This document shows positions 18,461 to 25,106 of a stretch of DNA of 64,000 bases, in pieces (the first letter of the stretch is position 1; each line of letters begins with the position of its first letter). A model generated the notes under the pieces. It saw only the letters and a program-made list of their open reading frames with translations. It ran no database searches and had not been told where the DNA came from. The translations under genes were made by a program, and so were the position numbers. This stretch comes from Sunxiuqinia sp963677175 (GTDB lineage: Bacteria > Bacteroidota > Bacteroidia > Bacteroidales > Prolixibacteraceae), in the NCBI GenBank assembly GCA_963677175.2, contig CAXXES010000007.1, forward strand, positions 1,136,147 through 1,200,146, in the 5' to 3' direction.

Positions 18461-19306
18461 ATGGAAATAAAAGCCCCAAAAAGTATCTTGATAAGAAAAG
18501 CATCGGGCGAGCAAGAGCCCTTTGCCATTGAAAAACTCATTCGTTCGTTGCGCAATGCCGGTGCCGAAGAGGACATCATTCAGCAGGTAACCAGCGACAT
18601 CCAGGCGTGGATTTACAATGGTGTAAACACGCACCAAATTTACGCGCGGGCATTCACCCTGTTGCGAAAAAAGAAAAACCACGTCGCCTCACGCTACAAA
18701 CTCAAAAAAGGCATGATGGAAATGGGGCCAACGGGTTATCCTTTCGAGCATTTTGTGGGTCATATCATGCAATCCATGGGCTATTCGGTCGAAGTTGGAC
18801 AAACCTTGCAAGGCTATTGTGTTACCCACGAAGTGGATGTGGTGGCCACCCAAGGCCAGCAACTGCACTTTGTGGAATGCAAATACGGTCAAACGGCCGA
18901 ACGAATCCAAAATGTAAAGGTTCCGCTTTACATCCGTGCACGGGTCGACGACCTGATCCGCAAGCGTAAAGAAATGCCCGAATATGCTGGCTTTGCCTTT
19001 TTTGGCTGGGTGGTAACCAACACCCGCTTTACCTCCGACGCCATTGATTACGGCACATGTAGCGGACTGAAACTCTTAAGCTGGGACTATCCGCTGGGCA
19101 ACGGGCTAAAAGACATTATTGACCGTGAAAAGATTTACCCAATTACCGTGCTGAAAAACCTCAGCAATAGCCAGAAACAATACCTGATGGAACGGCACAT
19201 CGTTACCTGCCGCCAACTGTTAGACAATCCGGAACTGCTTGTTCCGCTCGCCCTCAGCGCGAGCAAAACCAAGGCTTTACTGAAGGAAATCCGGGAGATT
19301 TTGTAG
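18461..19306 (+). CDS. ATP-cone domain fused to PD-(D/E)XK endonuclease
   Basis: 281 residues in three parts. Residues 5-90 are an ATP-cone (ILIRKASGEQEPFAIEKLIRSL, then VNTHQIYARAFTLL), the nucleotide-sensing module of ribonucleotide reductases and NrdR. Residues about 100-215 are an Mrr-like restriction-endonuclease fold with the acid and lysine of the active site in HEVDVVA and FVECKYG. The last 50 residues are helical (QKQYLMERHIVTCRQLL, ending KTKALLKEIREIL). The combination suggests a DNA cleavage or repair protein gated by (d)ATP. It stands alone, convergent to no neighbour, with no methyltransferase near, so a classical restriction system is unlikely. The gap 19307-19508 downstream holds nothing recognisable. 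Confidence 0.85.
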   Translation: MEIKAPKSILIRKASGEQEPFAIEKLIRSLRNAGAEEDIIQQVTSDIQAWIYNGVNTHQIYARAFTLLRKKKNHVASRYKLKKGMMEMGPTGYPFEHFVGHIMQSMGYSVEVGQTLQGYCVTHEVDVVATQGQQLHFVECKYGQTAERIQNVKVPLYIRARVDDLIRKRKEMPEYAGFAFFGWVVTNTRFTSDAIDYGTCSGLKLLSWDYPLGNGLKDIIDREKIYPITVLKNLSNSQKQYLMERHIVTCRQLLDNPELLVPLALSASKTKALLKEIREIL

Positions 19307-19508
19307 GCGGGGGACGAAACTCCTTCCCAGTCCCTAAACCCGCAGCCAAAACATCGTTTCGAACTTGTTTCGGAATCTCCCGGCGAATTGCACCAGATTC
19401 GGTCAGTTTACTTTGTCTGCCCCTTCCTAATCATTCGTATCCGCGAAATCTTGCGGTATTCGCCAATAGTAACAACTGGAAAATGGCACCACTCACCTGC
19501 CCCAAATG

Positions 19509-19574
19509 TGTGAATTGTGTAACTTATTTATAAAGTTTTGTAACACTTTATCCTGATTTAATTGCAAAACTTTG
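19509..19574 (+). promoter_or_regulatory. Operator A (21-bp spaced direct repeat) with -7 TTTG, upstream of the AraC-type gene
   Basis: The site TGTGAATTGTGTAAC, then TTTTGTAACACTTT, places two GTAA cores at 19519-19522 and 19540-19543, 21 bp apart. A CTTTG that fits the Bacteroidota -7 element ends at 19574, 35 bases from the second core. The same layout is found at 22685 and 24402. Confidence 0.75.
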
Positions 19575-19598
19575 GTCAGATTTCCTAAAAAAAATAAG

Positions 19599-20192
19599 TT
19601 GAAACTCTATATCAAATACATGGTTAGCAATCGCTGTAAATTAGCGGTAAAGAAAGACCTAAAAAGGCTTGGTCTACACTTCATCATGGTCGATTTAGGT
19701 GAAGTTGAAATTATGGAGAACATCTCCGCAGAACAGCGAGAGCAGATAAAAATGGCTTTGCTCCGTTCAGGATTTGAATTAATGGATAATAAAAGAGCTG
19801 TTTTGATTGAGAAAATTAAAAACATCATCATCGAAATGGTCCATCATTCCAATGAATTAATCAAAACTAACTTTTCCAACTTCTTAAGTGAAAAACTAAA
19901 TCACGATTATACCTATCTCTCCAATTTATTTTCAGAAATACAAGGAACGACAATTGAGCAATTCATTATCGCGCATAAAACTGAACGGATAAAAGAATTG
20001 ATTATTTACGGAGAGCTGAACATTACAGAGATTGCATGGAAGATGAATTACAGTAGTGTAGCTCATTTATCCAATCAATTTAAGAAAATGACGGGCCTTT
20101 CTCCTTCGCACTTTAAAAAGATGAAGGATAAAAGACGTAGTCCGATTGAAGACATCGGAATTGCAGTGAAAAACCCAGGCGCTAAAAACTAA
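19599..20192 (+). CDS. AraC-family transcriptional regulator (TTG start)
   Basis: 197 residues if translation begins at the TTG at 19599, which gives MKLYIKYMVSNRCK, the N-terminus this Bacteroidota regulator family usually has; the first ATG, at 19620, would remove it. Residues 1-80 are a small domain (LHFIMVDLGEVEIMENI) that does not resemble the cupin sensor of classical AraC. Residues about 85-185 are the two-helix-turn-helix DNA-binding domain (YTYLSNLFSEIQGTTIEQFI, then LNITEIAWKMNYSSVAHLSNQF). Operator A is 24 bp upstream, so the gene is probably autoregulated. The hybrid kinase follows after 5 bp in the same transcript. Confidence 0.88.
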   Translation: MKLYIKYMVSNRCKLAVKKDLKRLGLHFIMVDLGEVEIMENISAEQREQIKMALLRSGFELMDNKRAVLIEKIKNIIIEMVHHSNELIKTNFSNFLSEKLNHDYTYLSNLFSEIQGTTIEQFIIAHKTERIKELIIYGELNITEIAWKMNYSSVAHLSNQFKKMTGLSPSHFKKMKDKRRSPIEDIGIAVKNPGAKN

Positions 20193-20197
20193 GCAAA

Positions 20198-22207
20198 ATG
20201 GAACGAACGAGCTTGCACGAATCACAATACGCCAGCAGTTTTATCGAAGCCATCCGAGATCCGCTGATTACCATTAGCACGGAAGGTAAAATCATGAATA
20301 TCAACCAGGCCATGGTCGATATCACCGGTATAAAACGGAAAAATTTGATCGGTTCTGATTTCTACGATTGTTTCACCGATCCGAAAAAAGCACAGCGAAT
20401 ATACCAGGAAGTGTTTACAAACGAATCAGGGAATAATTTTCCCCTTACCCTTTGCCACGCCAATGGGAAACTAACTGATGTTCTGTTTAACGGTTCGGTT
20501 TACAAAGACGACCGGGGAGATGTGCTGGGCGCGGTGATTGTTGCCCGTGATGTGACGGAGCAAAAACGGGCTGCAAATGAATTAACCGAAGCCATTGTAT
20601 TTGCCGAACTGGCTGTTGATATTGCTGAAGATGCCAAAATAAAAGCTGAACGTGCCACACGGATTGCCGAAAATGCAGTGAAAGCCAAACAGCAGTTTTT
20701 GTCGAATATGAGTCATGAAATCCGGACGCCCATGAATGCGATTATCGGATTCACCAAAGTGCTGCTGAAAACCGAATTGACAGCCAAACAAAAGGAATAT
20801 CTGGATGCCATTAAGTTGAGTGGCGATGCACTAATCGTGTTGATCAATGACATTCTCGATCTGGCAAAAGTGGATGCCGGTAAAATGATTTTCGAACAAA
20901 CCCCCTTTAAAATGGCGGCTTCTATTTCGGCCATGCTTCATTTGTTTGAAGCAAAAATTCACGAGAAAAATCTAAAATTGGTGACGAAATACGACAAGCA
21001 TATTCCTGAAGTTTTGGTTGGCGACCCGGTTCGCCTGCACCAGATTATTTTAAACCTGGTAAGCAACGCTGTTAAATTTACAAACAAAGGGAAAATCACC
21101 GTTAATGTAAGTTTGCTAAGCGACGATGAGAAAACAGTAACCATCCAATTTTCAGTGACTGATACCGGAATTGGAATTACGCAAGAGAAAATAGAAAAAA
21201 TATTTGAGAACTTTCAGCAGGCAACGAGCGGAACTTCGCGCATTTATGGAGGAACCGGCTTAGGGCTGGCCATCGTAAAACAATTGGTCGAATCGCAAGG
21301 CGGAACCACGACTGTAAAGAGTGCTGTTGACCAAGGTTCTACATTTAGCTTTGTGCTAAATTTCCTGAAAACCTCTGAAGATGTTGAAATAGATTCAGAA
21401 ATGGTTGAACTGGATAGCGAACTTAAAAATATAAACGTCCTGGTTGTTGAAGACATCGTGCTCAACCAACTACTCATGAAAACCTTGCTTGATGATTTCG
21501 GCTTTGCACTTGATATTGCAGATAATGGGAAAATTGCCATTGAAAAGCTACGGGCTAAAACCTACGATGTTATTTTAATGGACTTGCAAATGCCCGAAAT
21601 GAATGGGTTTGACGCAACAGATTATATCCGCAGCACCATGAATTTGAAAATCCCAATCATCGCCTTAACGGCCGATGTGACCACCGTTGATTTGGCAAAA
21701 TGCAAGGCAGTTGGCATGGACGATTACATTGCCAAGCCAGTTGACGAACGTTTGTTGTACAGCAAAATAGTTGGGTTCGTAAAAAAACCAATTCCCACAG
21801 AAACCAGCGAATCGCAAGAGGAAATCTTCGATGAAGTCATTGTACCCAGCTGTATTGATTTGAAATATCTAATTGGCCGCACCAAATCGCATCCGAAACT
21901 AATGATGGAAATGATTTCGGCTTACCTGGAACAAACGCCACCCCTGATTTCAAACATGAAAAAGAGCTTGATCGACAAAGACTGGAGCCTGCTGTACGCT
22001 TCCGTTCATAAAATGATTCCTTCTTTCTCAATCATGGGTATGGGACCCAATCCCGAAAACATGGCGAAAAGAGTTCAGGAATATGCGAGCACACAAAAAC
22101 AGACCGAAGAAATATCGGAGCTGGTTTTTCAACTCGAAACCATTTGCACACAGGCATGTAACGAATTAAGAGTAGCGTTAAAACATATTAAAAACACCAT
22201 ATCATGA
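20198..22207 (+). CDS. PAS hybrid histidine kinase with receiver and HPt domains
   Basis: 669 residues and no membrane segments. Domains: PAS with PAC tail (about 12-125, GAVIVARDVTEQK), a coiled-coil linker, HisKA with phospho-His in LSNMSHEIRTPMNAIIGF near 173, HATPase (LNLVSNAVKFTNKG, VTDTGIGI, GGTGLGLAI), receiver (about 405-525, Asp in VILMDLQMPEMNG, Lys in YIAKPVD) and a C-terminal HPt (about 560-660, His in LYASVHKMIPSFSIMG). The complete His-Asp-His chain allows onward phosphotransfer. It follows the AraC-type gene by 5 bp and overlaps the next receiver gene by four bases. The signal is presumably cytosolic. Confidence 0.95.
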   Translation: MERTSLHESQYASSFIEAIRDPLITISTEGKIMNINQAMVDITGIKRKNLIGSDFYDCFTDPKKAQRIYQEVFTNESGNNFPLTLCHANGKLTDVLFNGSVYKDDRGDVLGAVIVARDVTEQKRAANELTEAIVFAELAVDIAEDAKIKAERATRIAENAVKAKQQFLSNMSHEIRTPMNAIIGFTKVLLKTELTAKQKEYLDAIKLSGDALIVLINDILDLAKVDAGKMIFEQTPFKMAASISAMLHLFEAKIHEKNLKLVTKYDKHIPEVLVGDPVRLHQIILNLVSNAVKFTNKGKITVNVSLLSDDEKTVTIQFSVTDTGIGITQEKIEKIFENFQQATSGTSRIYGGTGLGLAIVKQLVESQGGTTTVKSAVDQGSTFSFVLNFLKTSEDVEIDSEMVELDSELKNINVLVVEDIVLNQLLMKTLLDDFGFALDIADNGKIAIEKLRAKTYDVILMDLQMPEMNGFDATDYIRSTMNLKIPIIALTADVTTVDLAKCKAVGMDDYIAKPVDERLLYSKIVGFVKKPIPTETSESQEEIFDEVIVPSCIDLKYLIGRTKSHPKLMMEMISAYLEQTPPLISNMKKSLIDKDWSLLYASVHKMIPSFSIMGMGPNPENMAKRVQEYASTQKQTEEISELVFQLETICTQACNELRVALKHIKNTIS

Positions 22208-22635
22208 GAAAAAATAAAATAAAACTTTTCCTGATCGACGACGATGCCGTGTTCCTGAAACTATTGCAAATTGAATTCATGGAACAAGCTGATTTTGATA
22301 TTGAAACCTTTGCTACCGGTGAGCTTTGCCTTGAAAGTTTATCGCACCATCCTGATGTGATCATTTTAGATTATTGCCTGGACGGGGTTGACCGCGATGC
22401 GATCAATGGGATTAACACACTGGATGAAATCAAAGCTTTCAACCCGGATATTCCAGTGATCATGTTATCTGCTCAGGATAAAATTGATGTGGCCATCAAC
22501 TGTATGCACCACAAAGCAGCTGATTATGTTGTTAAAAGCGAAACCGCCTTCCTGCGCTTGAAAAAAATCATCACAACCACTTTGGAAACTCAAAAACTCG
22601 AAAAGCAATTAAGCTGGTATATGGATCGAATGTGA
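22204..22635 (+). CDS. Stand-alone response regulator receiver
   Basis: 143 residues, receiver only: acidic pocket LFLIDDDAVFLK, phosphoacceptor Asp in VIILDYCLDGVDRD, Ser/Thr switch in VIMLSAQD and Lys in DYVVKSE. There is no output domain, only a short helical tail. The ATGA overlap with the hybrid kinase gene indicates coupled translation, so it is a likely acceptor for that kinase's HPt domain. An insertion after the Asp (GVDRDAINGINTL) is unusual for the loop that follows. Confidence 0.92.
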   Translation: MRKNKIKLFLIDDDAVFLKLLQIEFMEQADFDIETFATGELCLESLSHHPDVIILDYCLDGVDRDAINGINTLDEIKAFNPDIPVIMLSAQDKIDVAINCMHHKAADYVVKSETAFLRLKKIITTTLETQKLEKQLSWYMDRM

Positions 22636-22684
22636 TCAGTTTATGCCTGATCAACCTCTTATTTACACCAACAACCGTACAACC

Positions 22685-22749
22685 TGTGAATGATGTAACT
22701 CTTTTCCAAAATTGTGTAAGGCTTTTGGGCCTGGATGTGGTGATCTTTG
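22685..22749 (+). promoter_or_regulatory. Operator B (21-bp spaced direct repeat) with -7 TTTG, upstream of GH130 gene
   Basis: TGTGAATGATGTAACTCTTT and AATTGTGTAAGGCTTTT put GTAA cores at 22695-22698 and 22716-22719, exactly 21 bp apart. CTTTG ends at 22749, 34 bases from the second core, as in operator C. The GH130 start codon is 36 bp downstream. Confidence 0.78.
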
Positions 22750-22784
22750 AAAAGTGAAAATTGAATATCTCCAAACACCTGTTC

Positions 22785-24380
22785 ATGCAAGTAAACGTAC
22801 TCAGAAAAAATTTACTATTTACACCTGACCCTTCCAGAGTAATTGCCCGATTTCTATTTTTAAATGATGAAAGATCGGCTGATATCATCCGGAAGGTGCT
22901 GGCTATGCCCGAAAAGGAAGTCAATATTGCCATGAGTCAGCTGCTTAGGAAATATTCGAGGCGGCACCGGAATATTTCACGAATATTTGAGAAGCACTTT
23001 ACCCGTCTGGCTCCCATATTTGACACGATTGAAATCAATGAAGAAGATTTGAACCCTGCCCAGAAAGCACTGATCGGGTCCTATTTTACGATGGAATATT
23101 CCATTGAATCGGCAGCATTTTTTAATCCATCTGTCGTCGAAGATCCTGACCAATCGGGATTAAGGGACGACGAGAAAAGGGTTATCTTAAGTTTTAGAGC
23201 GACTGGCGAAGGTCATATTTCGTCTCTCGTATTCCGTACCGGGGTTCTCGACAAAAACAATGACCTGCGTGTTGAACCAGTGGGAAAAATGCTGGCCGAG
23301 GCCGATGTCATTAAACGGAGTTTCTACGAAAAAAAGACTTTCCAGGAGAAATTGGTTGAAATGAATCAAGCAGAGAATGACGATCCTCCTGCTAAGCGAA
23401 ACAACCAGAACGAAAACCCTGACCAGAAAGATATTACTCCTCCAATTGTTACTGACCCCCCAAAGCCCGTACGAAAATCTGCCAAGGTCGTTTCACCTGA
23501 TTTCATCCTGGGTAAGCTCGGAGAAAACTTCACTTATGGCGACCTGATGAAGAACGTCTCCATTGCATTAAAAGCCCCGGATACTTCAGAAGCGCAGATT
23601 ATTGTATTAAACAAACTCATGTGGTTGGCCTCCTCGCATTACGAGATTAATTTCTCCATTGATTCGGCCATTTCTGAACGGGTTATTTTCCCGGTTTCGG
23701 CCACTGAGCAAAAAGGGATTGAAGATGCCCGCTTTGTCAAATTCACCGATGACAATGGCGAAATAACTTACTATGCCACTTATACCGCTTATGATGGGGT
23801 TACCACCTTGCCTAAGTTGATCAAAACAACTGACTTTTATCATTTCATGATTTTGCCAATCAACGGCGAACTCGCCCGTAATAAAGGAATGGCTTTGTTT
23901 CCTCGGAAGATAAAAGGCAAATACGCCATGTTGTGCCGGATGGATGCTGTAAACAATTACATTGCTTATTCTGACAAAATCAATATCTGGCGTGAAGCAA
24001 TAATGACGCAACAACCTAAATACCCCTGGGATTTGGTGCAAATGGGCAATGCAGGATCTCCAATTGAAACGGACGATGGATGGCTGGTAATTACCCATGC
24101 CGTTGGACCAATGAGGGAATATAAACTGGGAGCATCCTTGTTTGACCTGGAGAATCCGGAAATTGAAATTGGCAGACTAAAGAGCCCCTTGATATCACCC
24201 AATGAATCAGAAAGAGAAGGTTATGTGCCAAATGTAATTTACTCCTGTGGTTCAATTATTCATAACAACGACCTCATTATTCCTTACGCCATGTCCGACC
24301 ATTCTTCAACCTACGCAACAGTTAATCTAAGGGAATTGCTCGACGAATTGAAAGCTTCAGGCAAGGACAACCAGAATTAA
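22785..24380 (+). CDS. GH130-family glycosidase/phosphorylase
   Basis: 531 residues from the ATG at 22785 (MQVNVLRKNLLFTPDPSRVI); the family usually opens with V-x-R-K followed by F-x-P-D-x-x-R-V-I, which supports this start. A large N-terminal region and a linker rich in Asn, Pro and Lys (about 200-240) precede a five-bladed beta-propeller core with GH130 signature stretches: FTDDNGEITYYATYTAYDG, GMALFPRKIKGKYAMLCRMD and SPIETDDGWLVITHAVGP. GH130 enzymes phosphorolyse or hydrolyse beta-mannosidic bonds. With the glycosyltransferase at 25107 it probably serves synthesis and turnover of a mannose-type glycan under stress. Preceded by operator B. Confidence 0.88.
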   Translation: MQVNVLRKNLLFTPDPSRVIARFLFLNDERSADIIRKVLAMPEKEVNIAMSQLLRKYSRRHRNISRIFEKHFTRLAPIFDTIEINEEDLNPAQKALIGSYFTMEYSIESAAFFNPSVVEDPDQSGLRDDEKRVILSFRATGEGHISSLVFRTGVLDKNNDLRVEPVGKMLAEADVIKRSFYEKKTFQEKLVEMNQAENDDPPAKRNNQNENPDQKDITPPIVTDPPKPVRKSAKVVSPDFILGKLGENFTYGDLMKNVSIALKAPDTSEAQIIVLNKLMWLASSHYEINFSIDSAISERVIFPVSATEQKGIEDARFVKFTDDNGEITYYATYTAYDGVTTLPKLIKTTDFYHFMILPINGELARNKGMALFPRKIKGKYAMLCRMDAVNNYIAYSDKINIWREAIMTQQPKYPWDLVQMGNAGSPIETDDGWLVITHAVGPMREYKLGASLFDLENPEIEIGRLKSPLISPNESEREGYVPNVIYSCGSIIHNNDLIIPYAMSDHSSTYATVNLRELLDELKASGKDNQN

Positions 24381-24401
24381 ATAGTCATTCAATTTTGGAT
24401 G

Positions 24402-24466
24402 TGTGAATGATGTAATACTTAATCGGAATTGTGTAACGCTTTCCGAGGCCAGTTAGTCCACCTTTG
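24402..24466 (+). promoter_or_regulatory. Operator C (21-bp spaced direct repeat) with -7 TTTG, upstream of CsbD-like gene
   Basis: TGTGAATGATGTAATACTT and GAATTGTGTAACGCTTT give GTAA cores at 24412-24415 and 24433-24436, 21 bp apart; CTTTG ends at 24466, 34 bases from the second core. It matches operator B at most positions although the genes downstream are unrelated. Confidence 0.78.
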
Positions 24467-24500
24467 TATGGTGAATAGAGAACAATTTGAATTTAAAGAT

Positions 24501-24689
24501 ATGACTGACATAGAAGCAACCGATAATTGGGAAAAGAGTAAAAGCAAGCTCAAACAAAAATTTGCAGACTTAACCAACGATGACCAGATGCTTTTGGAAA
24601 GAAAAAAAGAAGAAGTGATTGCCAGGCTTCAACTAAGACTTGGAACAACAAAAGAAGAAACCTTGGAAATCATGTCAAGACTTTTCTAA
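24501..24689 (+). CDS. CsbD-like general stress protein
   Basis: 62 residues from the ATG at 24501, the usual size for the family. The pattern NWEKSKSKLKQKFADLTNDD, then ERKKEEVIARLQLRLGTTKEE, matches the CsbD/YjbJ-like small helical stress proteins, in which Trp, KxKLK and LTxDD are conserved. ATGs further upstream (24468) are in frame but lie on the promoter's immediate downstream edge. Expression from operator C agrees with a stress role. The exact molecular function of the family is not known. Confidence 0.75.
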   Translation: MTDIEATDNWEKSKSKLKQKFADLTNDDQMLLERKKEEVIARLQLRLGTTKEETLEIMSRLF

Positions 24690-24829
24690 TTATTTTGTGC
24701 CATGACATTAAGGTCACGGACCTATTTGATATTTTCGGTTTCTCTTCTGTCACAAATTGTTAAAGACTCGAAACATGACACTAAATTATTCACAGTACTT
24801 ATGTATTTACCATTTAAAAATTAAACATT

Positions 24830-25102
24830 ATGAATTCAGGAAAAGTATTATTGAGCGTATTGGCGGGCGCAGCTGGCGGAGCACTGGCAGGAATTTTATT
24901 TGCACCACACAAAGGTAAAGTTACCCGCAAAAAAATAGTACGACAAAGTGAAGCTTTTACCGACGATGTAAAAGAGAAAATCAACGAATTGCTGGACGAT
25001 CTCTCTGGTAAGTTTGAACAGGCAAAAGAAAGTCTTTCAGACTATACTGAGCAAAAAATGCACAAAAAAAATGCAGTTAAGAAAGAGGGAACCTCGGTCT
25101 AA
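24830..25102 (+). CDS. YtxH-domain protein
   Basis: 90 residues: one N-terminal membrane segment with small residues (VLLSVLAGAAGGALAGILFAPHKG), followed directly by a charged amphipathic tail (KIVRQSEAFTDDVKEKINELLDDL). This is the YtxH layout, common in stress-induced loci of Bacteroidota. A run of A-rich sequence lies just before the ATG. The glycosyltransferase gene starts 5 bp after its stop, so the two form an operon. No copy of the 21-bp-spaced operator precedes it; transcription may read through from operator C or use its own promoter. Confidence 0.85.
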   Translation: MNSGKVLLSVLAGAAGGALAGILFAPHKGKVTRKKIVRQSEAFTDDVKEKINELLDDLSGKFEQAKESLSDYTEQKMHKKNAVKKEGTSV

Positions 25103-25106
25103 AAGC

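Noticed and set aside
18461..19306. Type II or type IV restriction-modification system
   Set aside because: Only a nuclease fold is present, with an ATP-cone and no methyltransferase or specificity gene nearby.
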